Part shown: positions 1 through 9,491 of the stretch, in pieces | Position numbering within the stretch: position 1 is the first letter of the stretch | Layout of the letters: every line of letters starts with the position of its first letter | Assembly (NCBI RefSeq): GCF_003369915.1 | Contig: NC_046673.1 | Coordinates: forward strand, 23,489,718-23,553,717 | DNA length: 64,000 bases | Source of the DNA: Drosophila miranda | Taxonomy: Eukaryota > Arthropoda > Insecta > Diptera > Drosophilidae | Reading direction: 5' to 3' | Made by a program: the position numbers and the translations under genes | Notes under the pieces: generated by a model | The model's database searches: none | The model's input: the letters and a program-made list of their open reading frames with translations, nothing else | What the model was told of the DNA's origin: nothing

Positions 1-202
1 AAAGACCATCCTATACCCCCCAAGTAGATGCAAATTGTTAATGCATTTTATACCCCCCTAAAGGTGTTACGTTTCATTGAAAAAGTTAATTAAATTTCGG
101 TTTTTATTTGTATTTTTGTGATTTTTTTGTTTGTTTCTCGAATGTTTTCTGTAATTCTAATTTTTCTTGTGACGGCAAGGTATGCACACACATATACATA
201 CC
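1..202 (+). repeat. Partial array unit: cassette II tail
   Basis: The window opens inside cassette II (CTATACCCCCCAAGTAG..., then an AT-rich stretch and the CGGCAAGGTATG hairpin). The anchor A and module that precede it lie outside the window. Confidence 0.85.
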
Positions 203-208
203 TTGCCG
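173..208. repeat. 12-bp-stem hairpin of cassette II
   Basis: CGGCAAGGTATG (173-184) pairs perfectly with CATACCTTGCCG (197-208) around a 12-nt CA/TA loop. The right arm of the stem runs into anchor B. The same hairpin is found in every cassette II, for example near 11469, 18534, 26544 and 60823. In unit 5 (near 7577) one stem base is changed. Confidence 0.8.
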
Positions 209-276
209 TAATGTATGTATATGTGTGTGTGTATGGGAATGGGCTATGGGCAGCACACATACATATATATATGTAC

Positions 277-480
277 TAGAGATGGGCAAGGACTGAAATA
301 GTTTGGCACGACTCATCGTGGCACTGAAGTAAAAAGTTCCAGCACGCACTAACCCGCACCGTTAAAATATTCAAAGCACGGTTCAACACGTTTTTCATGA
401 TTTATTTGAACACATGCATGTCCGCTCATTATATTCATATATATGTTTTATTAAACAAAATAAGCATATAAAGCATTAAA
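277..480 (+). mobile_element. hAT-type 5' end with subterminal motifs (reference unit 1)
   Basis: TAGAGATGGGCAAGG resembles the terminal sequence of many hAT elements. It is followed by dense short subterminal motifs: GGCACG, GGCACT, AGCACG, CGCACC, AGCACGG, AACACG. Such clustered repeats are the usual transposase-binding layout of hAT ends (family knowledge). No matching inverted end (reverse complement of GATGGGCAAGG) is found elsewhere in the unit, so the element lacks its other terminus. Present in every hAT module of the array. Confidence 0.6.
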
Positions 481-481
481 A

Positions 482-503
482 TAAAATAAAATCCGACCCC
501 ATA
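482..503 (+). other. Shared deletion junction of short modules (reference unit 1)
   Basis: TAAAATAAAATCCGACCCC joins the left hAT part directly to the segment before the hAT C-terminus. Compared with empty-site units about 140 bp are missing, and AAAAT is repeated at the seam. The same seam is present in all ten short modules (near 11785, 12937, 14089, 15241, 24280, 32492, 54440, 55742 and 61140), so they descend from one event. Confidence 0.8.
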
Positions 504-776
504 GCCGAATTTCCCGAAGGGATTGCGTGCGACTACCATGAGAAAATCGATCGCTCTAAATATTATACCAACACTATGGTCAAGCGTTGGGGAGGTGCTG
601 GCAAAAACAAATCTTTCGAATAAATCGCTCTATTTTCCATTGGAATTTTAAGTCTACCGTGGTCAAATGCCGTGATTGAACGGGTATTCAGTCAAATGAA
701 TATCGTTAAGATCAAACTTAATATTAAATATATGGTTTGTTTTAGAAATATTTACTTGTTTGATGTATACGACTAG
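504..776 (+). pseudogene. hAT transposase C-terminal remnant (reference unit 1)
   Basis: One frame from 504 to the stop at 774 reads through a single stop (621) and contains ILSLPWSNAVIERVFSQMN (645-701), then IVKIKLNIKYM. This matches the hAT C-terminal dimerisation core (LSLPhSNAxVERvFSqMNxVKxKLRN). The rest of the transposase (BED finger, RNase H-like core) is absent. The remnant recurs in nearly every hAT module, near 3024 (with an extra TAG), 4320, 8218, 11970, 13120, 14270, 15423, 17750, 19175, 20640, 24463, 25740, 28940, 32685, 35010, 37363, 39730, 50942, 52205, 53505, 54615, 55923, 57685, 60030, 61310 and 63780. It is a fossil that defines the unit, not a working enzyme. Confidence 0.75.
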
Positions 777-1092
777 AATTCTTTTGAAATTTAACGAATA
801 TGGATTGCGCTGTCATACCAAATGTTGCCACAACCACCAATCACCGGGAAATATTTAAATTCAACACGTTCCAGCGATAAATATACCGATTCGAGTAATA
901 GCGAATTAGATGAAATAATAACACAATTAGAAATCTATATATCTATTTGTAGCTTGTTCTAGCTTGTATTTTTGTAAGATATAGCATATTTTGACGCTCA
1001 GAATCTGGAATCACTGTCCCAGAGACCACAGTGTTCCGGAGGGGCCCTTAATAACGATGCAGAACTCACCAGCCTGGGTGGCGGCTGCCGCC

Positions 1093-1128
1093 GTCGCAAC
1101 CGCCGCAACCGTCGCAACCGCCGCAACC
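1093..1128. repeat. 9-bp minisatellite GYCGCAACC, 4 copies (unit 1)
   Basis: Alternating GTCGCAACC and GCCGCAACC. Copy number varies from 2 to 7 between units (2 in units 4 and 15; 4 here; 5 in unit 21; 7 in units 14 and 22). The tract ends in AGATAATA, AGAAAATA or GGCGCCGCCAGATAATA before cassette I, or CTTCCAGG before cassette II. The variable number makes it a natural marker of unequal exchange. Confidence 0.9.
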
Positions 1129-1356
1129 AGATACTAATTTTATTTCAATTTAAGCAAATACTTCCGACATGGCCGTAGCACTCTGCTAAAGAATGCCATT
1201 AGTAATAGAAAAATAACAATAAGTAAGAGGAAAAGGATGTGGTCCGAGCAGGTCAAAAATATGGATATAATGGACCGAGAGCGCTTGGTGCCGGCCTTTT
1301 TATAGGAAAAGCAGCAGTCGGCGACGTAGCCACGTCAAAATGGCGGAGCCTCTGCT

Positions 1357-3709
1357 TTGCCGTAATGTATGTATATGTGTGTGTGTATGGGAATGGGCTA
1401 TGGGCAGCACACATACATATATATGTACTAGAGATGGGCAAGGACTGAAATAGTTTGGCACGACTCATCGTGGCACTGAAGTAAAAAGTTCCAGCACGCA
1501 CTTACCCGCACCGTTAAAATATTCAAAGCACGGTTCAACACGTTTTTCATGATTTATTTGAACACATGTATGTCCGCTCATTATATTCATATATATGTTT
1601 TATTAAACAAAATAAGCATATAAAGCATTAAAATAAAATGATTTTACTGATATATAAATATTTAAATTTTATGCAGCCATTAATCCTTCTTCTGCTGCGT
1701 TTGTTTTGTTTACAAGGGGAGGCGCGTTTTATACAATTTTACAATGAATCCGACGGAATTACTTGATTCTTCCATTGAATCAGACGAGGATAAGATTCGA
1801 AAGAGCTACGATCATGAGGACTTGAAAACATTCCTGGCCAAATCGACTATAAAGGATTACTTTCAACGTGCACTGCAAATATCAGATTGCTATCAGCTGC
1901 TTAGCTATTTGCAGGCGACTTTGTCCAGATATGTTTGGGCAGATTTTGATCTGGAAGAGAAGCTTGATTTATATATTCTGGCCATAATGATGATGACATA
2001 CGAACAGGATAATTTTATAGTCATTAATAAACGCTTCACGCTGTTAGATACTGTCTTCAATTTAGTATCTATTCTTTATCCAGACCAGATTGAATTTATT
2101 GCCAATGGCTTGTATAAGAACTTTGTGCAAGGCGTGGGAGACAAGCGTTTGGAAAATTTCTTGAATATGCAGGCGGCCTTTCCCCGTTTAATGCTCTCAT
2201 CTGGATCTGGCAGTGACGTTGCCCTGGCCCTGCTTCTGACCATCTTGAGCAGATACACCAAAGTCCCAGCAAGACTGCAAATGACTGGAAATGCGCGTAA
2301 TGCATTCGAAATGGCAAAGTTGGTCAGCTGGCAGCAGCTGGCGAACTCTGGTCAATACCATGACATGTTCATTCTGATGCGCTCGTTTTTCCTCGTCATA
2401 AATATGTGGATTAATCGTCACGAGTTTCTCGAAAGTGATCTTGGAGAGAAAATGCGCACATACTTCCTAACCGTGTGCAAGGTATTGTGTAAAAAAACCG
2501 ACATCGAATCAGACTTTGCCATGACGCTGGAGCGATTCATTGCCCTTTGCGTTGTACGTGCAGCAAGGATACATGAACCCTAATGGTCCCTAATGCTAAG
2601 AGATTACCATAAGTGTATTTTTTTTTATTTGTCGGTCCATATGGAGAATATCCAAGGGGCTGAGTACCAATCCAGCTGCAGATGCATCCGCAACAAATGT
2701 TTTTATAAAGTTAAAAAAAAAAAAAATAAAAAAAAAAAAAATAATTTTTCTTTAACATTTGTATACCCGATACTCAAAATGAGTATGGGGAAATATTAGA
2801 TTTTTGGTGAAAATGGATGTGTGTAACATCCAGAAGGAATCGTTTCCGACCCCATAGCCGAATTTCCCGAAGGGATTGCGTGCGACTACCATGAGAAAAT
2901 CGATCGCTCTAAATATTATACCAACACTATGGTCAAGCGTTGGGGAGGTGCTGGCAAAAACAAATCTTTCGAATAAACCGCTCTATTTTCCATTGGAATT
3001 TTAAGTCTACCGTGGTCAAATGCCGTGATTGAACGGGTAGTCAGTCAAATGAATATCGTTAAGATCAAACTTAATATTAAATATATGGTTTGTTTTAGAA
3101 ATATTTACTTGTTTGATGTATACAACTAGAATTCTTTTGAAATTTAACGAATATGGATTGCGCTGTCATACCAAATGTTGCCACAACCACCAATCACCGG
3201 GAAATATTTAAATTCATCACGTTCCAGCGATAAATATACCGATTCGAGTAATAGCGTTTTAGATGAAATAATAACACAATTAGAAATCTATATATCTATT
3301 TGTAGCTTGTTCTAGCTTGTATTTTTGTAAGATATAGCATATTTTGACGCTCAGAATCTGGAATCACTATCCCAGAGACCACAGTGTTCCGGAGGGGCCC
3401 TTAATAACGATGCAGAATTCACCAGCCTGGGTGGCGGCTGCCGCCGTCGCAACCGTCGCAACCGCCGCAACCGGCGCCGCCAGATAATAATTTTATTTCA
3501 ATTTAAGCAAATACTTCCGACATGGCCGTAGCACTCTGCTAAAGAATGCCATTAGTATTAGAAAAATAACAATAAGTAAGAGGAAAAGGAAGTGGTCCGA
3601 GCAGGTCAAAAATATGCATATAATGGACCGAGAGCGCTTGGTGCCGGCCTTTTTATAGGAAAAGCAGCAGTCGGCGACATAGCCGCGTCAAAATGGCGGA
3701 GCCTCTGCT
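1357..3709 (+). repeat. Array unit 2: retrogene-bearing hAT module + cassette I
   Basis: 2353 bp. Carries retrogene copy 1. The 9-bp repeat ends in a GGCGCCGCC variant. The hAT segment has its own private substitutions (CAACTAG, ATTCATCACG, CACTATCCC) that recur in unit 25, a sign of sequence exchange between distant units. Confidence 0.9.
1744..2583 (+). CDS. Amplified retrogene copy 1 (279-aa protein, unknown function)
   Basis: Intact 279-codon intronless ORF. I do not recognise the family. The protein has an acidic, charged N-terminus (residues about 1-30) and otherwise looks strongly helical and leucine-rich, with no signal peptide, zinc-binding cluster or transmembrane run that I can name. 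The copy has a leader from 1685, a 3' UTR and a poly-A run (2713-2741), and sits between TAAT repeats (1681-1684 and 2742-2745). These are hallmarks of a processed mRNA copy. The ATG is the first in frame after TACA. This is the most divergent copy (Phe in TVFNLV, Asp in VGDKRL, Gly in ANSGQY), and its polyadenylation signal reads AACAAA instead of AATAAA. Alternatives: a domesticated or parasitic gene of the array. Expression is unknown. Confidence 0.75.
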   Translation: MNPTELLDSSIESDEDKIRKSYDHEDLKTFLAKSTIKDYFQRALQISDCYQLLSYLQATLSRYVWADFDLEEKLDLYILAIMMMTYEQDNFIVINKRFTLLDTVFNLVSILYPDQIEFIANGLYKNFVQGVGDKRLENFLNMQAAFPRLMLSSGSGSDVALALLLTILSRYTKVPARLQMTGNARNAFEMAKLVSWQQLANSGQYHDMFILMRSFFLVINMWINRHEFLESDLGEKMRTYFLTVCKVLCKKTDIESDFAMTLERFIALCVVRAARIHEP

Positions 3710-4030
3710 TTGCCGTAATGTATGTATATGTGTGTGTGTATGGGAATGGGCTATGGGCAGCACACATACATATATATGTACTAGAGATGGGCAAGGACTG
3801 AAATAGTTTGGCACGACTCATCGTGGCACTGAAGTAAAAAGTTCCAGCACGCACTAACCCGCACCGTTAAAATATTCAAAGCACGGTTCAACACGTTTTT
3901 CATGATTTATTTGAACACATGTATGTCCGCTCATTATATTCATATATATTTTTTATTAAACAAAATAAGCATATAAAGCATTAAAATAAAATGATTTTAC
4001 TGATATATAAATATTTAAATTTTATGCAGC

Positions 4031-4045
4031 CATTAATAATTTTTC
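4031..4045 (+). other. Empty retrogene site (reference, unit 3)
   Basis: CATTAATAATTTTTC: the sequence flanking the retrocopy is continuous here with one TAAT. Retrogene copies 3 and 7 have TAAT on both sides. The same junction occurs near 7932, 18890, 20352, 25452, 28652, 51919, 53212 and 63490. Either this is the pre-insertion site, or the retrocopy was lost precisely by TAAT-TAAT recombination. Confidence 0.7.
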
Positions 4046-4055
4046 TTCAACATTT

Positions 4056-4152
4056 GTATACCCGATACTCAAAATGAGTATGGGGAAATATTAGATTTTT
4101 GGTGAAAATGGATGTGTGTAATATCCAGAAGGAATCGTTTCCGACCCCATAG
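4056..4152 (+). mobile_element. Drosophilid dispersed-repeat fragment (INE-1/DINE-1-like)
   Basis: TATACCCGATACTC... through CAGAAGGAATCGTTTCCGAC and CCCATAGCC closely resembles a motif I know from widespread Drosophila short interspersed elements (TATACCCGTTACTC ... CAGAAGGAAGCGTTTCC). Present in all empty-site and most retrogene units just 3' of the retrogene site; mostly deleted in short units. The family name is from memory. Confidence 0.4.
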
Positions 4153-5044
4153 CCGAATTTACCGAAGGGATTGCGTGCGACTACCATGAGAAAATCGATC
4201 GCTCTAAATATTATACCAACACTATGGTCAAGCGTTGGGGAGGTGCTGGCAAAAACAAATCTTTCGAATAAATCGCTCTATGTTCGATTGGAATTTTAAG
4301 TCTACCGTGGTCAAATGCCGTGATTGAACGGGTATTCAGTCAAATGAATATCGTTAAGATCAAACTTAATATTAAATATATGGTTTGTTTTAGAAATATT
4401 TACTTGTTTGATGTATACGTCTAGAATTCTTTTGAAATTTAACGAATATGGATTGCGCTGTCATACCAAATGTTGCCACAACCACCAATCACCGGGAAAT
4501 ATTTAAATTCAACACGTTCCAGCGATAAATATACCGATTCGAGTAATAGCGAATTAGATGAAATAATAACACAATTAGAAATCTATATATCTATTTGTAG
4601 CTTGTTCTAGCTTGTATTTTTGTAAGATATAGCATATTTTGACGCTCAGAATCTGGAATCACTGTCCCAGAGACCACAGTGTTCCGGAGGGGCCCTTAAT
4701 AACGATGCAGAATTCACCAGCCTGGGTGGCGGCTGCCGCCGTCGCAACCGCCGCAACCGTCGCAACCGCCGCAACCAGATAATATTTTTATTTCAATTTA
4801 AGCAAATACTTCCGACATGGCCGTAGCACTCTGCTAAAGAATGCCATTAGTATTAGAAAAATAACAATAAGTAAGAGGAAAAGGAAGTGGTCCGAGCAGG
4901 TCAAAAATATGCATATAATGGACCGAGAGCGCTTGGTGCCGGCCTTTTTATAGGAAAAGCAGCAGTCGGCGACGTAGCCGCGTCAAAATGGCGGAGCCTC
5001 TGCTTTGCCGTAATGTATGTATATGTGTGTGTGTATGGGAATGG

Positions 5045-5593
5045 CCCTGCAGTACCAGCAGTCTGCGATGACGAATGTCATCTACAATGTCATCGAGGCG
5101 TTGACGCCAGCCAAATCGAACCCTTTGTTTTTTCTTTTGTTTCTTTCTTTTCCGCGCGTGCCGAACGTAATTCGGTTCTGCCGACCGTGCGCAGTAGCAG
5201 AGAACTTCGTTTTATCTTTTCGTCTTCTTTGCGCCTGCGTCGACAGAACTTTTTTGCTTTGTTCTTTGCTATTTGCAATCGTCACACGGAGTTTTAATAA
5301 GTGAAAATAAGCAATCTGTGATTATTATTATTATCAGGTAAGTGCAGTTATTAAATAATTAATAATATGTGTTGTACGCGTGTTAAATAAAAAATTATTT
5401 CAGCGGCGGTGAAGATGAAAATACCCGACGAGCCAGCAGAAAAAGTGATTCGGAAGGCTATTCACAACATTAAGAATAGTCATTTTCAGAAGACCTCAAG
5501 AGAAAAAAAATACAAAGCAGACAATAATGAATAGTAATAAATAAAAATAATTGGAAAAATAAACAATTACAATGTATTACTTTTTATATTAAA
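5045..5593 (+). other. Captured spliced leader, LINE copy 1
   Basis: A pyrimidine-rich segment (5045-5337) ends at a good splice donor (CAG|GTAAGT). Intron 5338-5403 is 66 bp and ends TATTTCAG. A short exon with the 39-codon ORF follows, then A-rich sequence with AATAAA-type signals (about 5541-5570). This looks like part of a host gene (5' exon, intron, terminal exon) attached upstream of the LINE, or like the LINE's own exotic 5' region. Same in copies 2-4 (8943, 21371, 29656). Confidence 0.5.
5415..5534 (+). CDS. 39-codon small ORF, LINE module copy 1
   Basis: Lysine-rich peptide starting MKIPDEPAEKVIRKAIHN. It lies in the exon after the 66-bp intron; the reading frame upstream of the ATG closes with TGA in the leader, so the ATG is a plausible start. 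Context (donor, acceptor, poly-A signals) is gene-like. I do not recognise it. Identical peptide in all four LINE modules; here the stop is TAG, elsewhere TAA. Confidence 0.4.
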   Translation: MKIPDEPAEKVIRKAIHNIKNSHFQKTSREKKYKADNNE

Positions 5594-5737
5594 TGCATGA
5601 TTTTTCGTGAAAAATCATCACTTATTAAGTGCATGATATTTAGGTAAAAATCATCACCTATAAGATGCATGATTTTTAGGTAAAAATCATCGCTTATTAT
5701 GTGCATGATCTTTAGGCAAAAATCATGCATTTAATAA
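5594..5737. repeat. Four 36-bp hairpin repeats, LINE copy 1
   Basis: Period-36 tandem beginning TGCATGATTTTT. Each repeat contains an inverted pair GATTTTT...AAAAATC around AGGT or CGTG, so each can fold into a small hairpin. The fourth copy ends in AAAATCATGC and is followed by a partial reverse copy. Lies between the captured leader and the likely LINE 5' end. Confidence 0.85.
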
Positions 5738-5958
5738 GCGATGATTTAGGCCTTTTCATCAGCGAGCGAGACCGGTCGTGTTTTTTCTTAACAGTCTGAA
5801 AAGTGACTTTTTCCAAGCAACAAAGGCTTAATTAAAAGTGATTGTAAAAATTGGATCATTGTTTATTTCATACAAATCTTCATCAATATATAAATTATTC
5901 CTCTTTTCATTTCCCAAAGGAGAGGTAAGTCTTTGGCAATCTGGTTAAACCAGCAAGT

Positions 5959-7161
5959 ATGGCGGACGCCGGTCACTCGGTGTCTGCCAAATTGAAACCC
6001 CCTGATCAGGTGGCAAAAAGCAGCAAAATTCAAACCCAAAAAACAATAGCAAAAAACTTCAGTGCTTTGTGTTCAAGTGTGAAAGAGGACATATGCGACA
6101 GCTTGACTAACGAAAAGTACCCAGCAAAAAAGATGCGCAAGGAACAAAAAAGCGACAACACCAATACAGACATAAATAACAAAATGCTGATATACGATGA
6201 CAGTAAGAAAATGGTGGAGGCTTCTGACGGTGTGACCGTTCACAATTCTCACACAAATGCCATAAATGGTTTTACTGGAAATACTGAAATGACTAAAACA
6301 CTGAATAAAAATACTAATCCGATTATAAACCCATCAAATGTAGGTATCGAAAGAGAAACAGTGTTGTATAGTGAGTGCCACATCGGCACCAAAACACCAA
6401 AAATGGCTTATTCTTTTTTGAAAAAATAAGACACCTTAAAATCAAAGGAATTAAAGAAATCGTAGCTCTTGCGCCTACACTATACAAGATTTATTTTAAG
6501 GTTTTCAGCGAAGCAAATGATTTAGTTTTAAATGAGGAGTTAAAAAAAATGAATTTAGTGGTATTTATACCAAAAGACTATGTGGAATCCTATGGAGTAA
6601 TTAAAGGGGTGCCCCTCGGTTTTTCTGAGAATGAAATTATGGATAATATTACTTCTAACATAAAAATTAAGTCAATTGAAAGATTAGCAAGAAGGCAGAA
6701 AATTACAACCGATGACAACAACGAAACATTCAAGCTCATACCATTAGAAACAGTCAAAATTGGTTTTGAGGGTTCAGACATCCCAGAAAAGGTATCTCTT
6801 TTTGGGATATGTGGGATGAAAGTAAGCATATATGTTCCCAGAGTAAGGCAGACTTGGTCACACTTCGACCAGATGCAAATCAGCTAGGAGGTGCTATAAA
6901 TGCGGAGTCGAGGAGTGCACTGGTCTCAAGTGTATCCTTTGCAATGGGAAAAATCACTCAGCTAGGGACAGACTGATGTGCCCAGTATGGGAAAAGGAGA
7001 TGGACATTAACAAAATAATGACAATCAAAAAAATCGCGCTTAAGGAAGTGCTTAGCACTTACTCAATCCATCAAAACTTTTCGCTGTTAGATAATTATGA
7101 AAAAAACTCAGAATCTGGAATCACTGTCCCAGAGACCACAGTGTTCCGGAGGGGCCCTTAA
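5959..7161 (+). pseudogene. LINE ORF1 (gag-like), copy 1, broken
   Basis: An I/jockey-type non-LTR retrotransposon ORF1. The N-terminal part (MADAGHSVSAKLK..., 156 codons, 5959-6429) and the C-terminal part (from about 6420) are in different frames, with the shift near the T6/A6 tract at 6414-6427. In this copy 17 bp are also missing between two GGCA motifs (near 6849), removing the first CCHC knuckle. ORF2 (endonuclease and reverse transcriptase) is absent. After anchor A begins at 7107 the frame ends in RRGP. Confidence 0.8.
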
Positions 7162-7607
7162 TAACGATGCAGAATTCACCAGCCTGGGTGGCGGCTGCCG
7201 CCGTCGCAACCGCCGCAACCCTTCCAGGTAACACGCGCAGCGCGGATGCTAAAAACGGAAAATCAGGAGCCCGTGATTCAAAACAACCGCACTTGAAAAC
7301 GCTCAACTCTGTCCAACAACGCCTTGCGCCCTGAAATCGTATGCAAAATTCAATTTTGTTTTGGAGAAAGAAGAGCATGAAGATGGAAGAGAGAAAGTTG
7401 AACTAAAAGACCATCCTATACCCCCCAAGTAGATGCAAATTGTTAATGCATTTTATACCCCCCTAAAGGTGTTACGTTTCATTGAAAAAGTTAATTAAAT
7501 TTCGGTTTTTATTTGTATTTTTGTGATTTTTTTGTTTGTTTCTCGAATGTTTTCTGTAATTCTAATTTTTCTTGTGACGGCAAGATATGCACACACATAT
7601 ACATACC

Positions 7608-8902
7608 TTGCCGTAATGTATGTATATGTGTGTGTGTATGGGAATGGGCTATGGGCAGCACACATACATATATATGTACTAGAGATGGGCAAGGACTGAA
7701 ATAGTTTGGCACGACTCATCGTGGCACTGAAGTAAAAAGTTCCAGCACGCACTAACCCGCACCGTTAAAATATTCAAAGCACGGTTCAACACGTTTTTCA
7801 TGATTTATTTGAACACATGTATGTCCGCTCATTATATTCATATATATTTTTTATTAAACAAAATAAGCATATAAAGCATTTAAATAAAATGATTTTACTG
7901 ATATATAAATATTTAAATTTTATGCAGCCATTAATAATTTTTCTTCAACATTTGTATACCCGATACTCAAAATGAGTATGGGGAAATATTAGATTTTTGG
8001 TGAAAATGGATGTGTGTAATATCCAGAAGGAATCGTTTCCGACCCCATAGCCGAATTTACCGAAGGGATTGCGTGCGACTACCATGAGAAAATCGATCGC
8101 TCTAAATATTATACCAACACTATGGTCAAGCGTTGGGGAGGTGCTGGCAAAAACAAATCTTTCGAATAAATCGCTCTATTTTCCATTGGAATTTTAAGTC
8201 TACCGTGGTCAAATGCCGTGATTGAACGGGTATTCAGTCAAATGAATATCGTTAAGATCAAACTTAATATTAAATATATGGTTTGTTTTAGAAATATTTA
8301 CTTGTTTGATGTATACGACTAGAATTCTTTTGAAATTTAACGAATATGGATTGCGCTGTCATACCAAATGTTGCCACAACCACCAATCACCGGGAAATAT
8401 TTAAATTCAACACGTTCCAGCGATAAATATACCGATTCGAGTAATAGCGAATTAGATGAAATAATAACACAATTATAAATCTATATATCTATTTGTAGCT
8501 TGTTCTAGCTTGTATTTTTGTAAGATATAGCATATTTTGACGCTCAGAATCTGGAATCACTGTCCCAGAGACCACAGTGTTCCGGAGGGGCCCTTAATAA
8601 CGATGCAGAACTCACCAGCCTGGGTGGCGGCTGCCGCCGTCGCAACCGCCGCAACCGTCGCAACCGCCGCAACCAGAAAATAATTTTATTTCAATTTAAG
8701 CAAATACTTCCGACATGGCCGTAGCACTCTGCTAAAGAATGCCATTAGTATTAGAAAAATAACAATAAGTAAGAGGAAAAGGAAGTGGTCCGAGCAGGTC
8801 AAAAATATGGATATAATGGACCGAGAGCGCTTGGTGCCGGCCTTTTTATAGGAAAAGCAGCAGTCGGCGACGTAGCCGCGTCAAAATGGCGGAGCCTCTG
8901 CT
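7608..8902 (+). repeat. Array unit 5: empty-site hAT module + cassette I
   Basis: 1295 bp. First member of the first three-unit higher-order repeat (7608-12650). Empty retrogene site near 7932. Confidence 0.9.
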
Positions 8903-9312
8903 TTGCCGTAATGTATGTATATGTGTGTGTGTATGGGAATGGCCCTGCAGTACCAGCAGTGAGCGATGACGAATGTCATCTACAATGTCATCGAGGCGTT
9001 GACGCCAGCCAAATCGAACCCTTTGTTTTTTCTTTTGTTTCTTTCTTTTCCGCGCGTGCCGAACGTAATTCGGTTCTGCCGACCGTGCGCAGTAGCAGAG
9101 AACTTCGTTTTATCTTTTCGTCTTCTTTGCGCCTGCGTCGACAGAACTTTTTTGCTTTATTCTTTGCTATTTGCAATCGTCACACGGAGTTTTAATAAGT
9201 GAAAATAAGTAATCTGTGATTATTATTATTATCAGGTAAGTGCAGTTTTTAAATAATTAATAATATGTGTTGTACGCGTGTTAAATAAAAAATTATTTCA
9301 GCGGCGGTGAAG

Positions 9313-9432
9313 ATGAAAATACCCGACGAGCCAGCAGAAAAAGTGATTCGGAAGGCTATTCACAACATTAAGAATAGTCATTTTCAGAAGACCTCAAGAG
9401 AAAAAAAATACAAAGCAGACAATAATGAATAA
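9313..9432 (+). CDS. 39-codon small ORF, LINE module copy 2
   Basis: Same peptide as at 5415, with a TAA stop. Follows a 66-bp intron ending at the TTCAG near 9301. No recognised family. Confidence 0.38.
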   Translation: MKIPDEPAEKVIRKAIHNIKNSHFQKTSREKKYKADNNE

Positions 9433-9491
9433 TAATAAATAAAAATAATTGGAAAAATAAACAATTACAATGTATTACTTTTTATATTAAA

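Larger units (their letters stand above)
203..1356 (+). repeat. Array unit 1: short hAT module + cassette I
   Basis: Anchor B, hAT 5' end (277-290), short module with the shared deletion near 491, hAT C-terminal remnant (504-776), anchor A from about 1000, 9-bp repeat x4, cassette I. Length 1154 bp. Confidence 0.9.
3710..5004 (+). repeat. Array unit 3: empty-site hAT module + cassette I
   Basis: 1295 bp. The retrogene site reads CATTAATAATTTTTC (about 4031-4045) with no retrocopy. Carries the TCTATGTTCGATTGG variant also seen in units 15, 18, 20 and 25. Confidence 0.9.
5005..7607 (+). repeat. Array unit 4: LINE module (copy 1) + cassette II
   Basis: 2603 bp. Anchor B is followed directly by the LINE-derived module (5045-7106), then anchor A, two 9-bp repeats and cassette II. 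No hAT segment is present in this unit. Confidence 0.9.

Noticed and set aside
108-349. Recurring 62-85-codon frames in cassette II
   Set aside because: Low-complexity (CA/TG, Phe/Thr/His-rich) frames on both strands of the same DNA; no codon conservation beyond the repeat itself.
1280-1350. Core promoter in cassette I (TTTATAGG, then CAAAATGGCGG)
   Set aside because: A TATA-like box and a good start-codon context are present, but the frame that follows is a 36-codon run through a TG tract, and it differs between modules.
1239-1501. Recurring 69- and 82-codon frames on opposite strands in cassette I and anchor B
   Set aside because: They overlap each other, the plus frame starts with GTG, they run across a TG microsatellite, and they persist only because the units are near-identical. 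No family resemblance.
2076-2421. Minus-strand frames inside the retrogene copies
   Set aside because: Shadows of the plus-strand 279-codon gene; they break where that gene does not.
5594-5737. CRISPR-like array
   Set aside because: Contiguous 36-bp tandem repeats without unique spacers, in a eukaryotic setting.
7121-7378. Minus-strand 85-100-codon frame over anchor A and cassette II
   Set aside because: Its length changes with the number of 9-bp repeats (a multiple of three), which keeps it open by arithmetic and not by selection.
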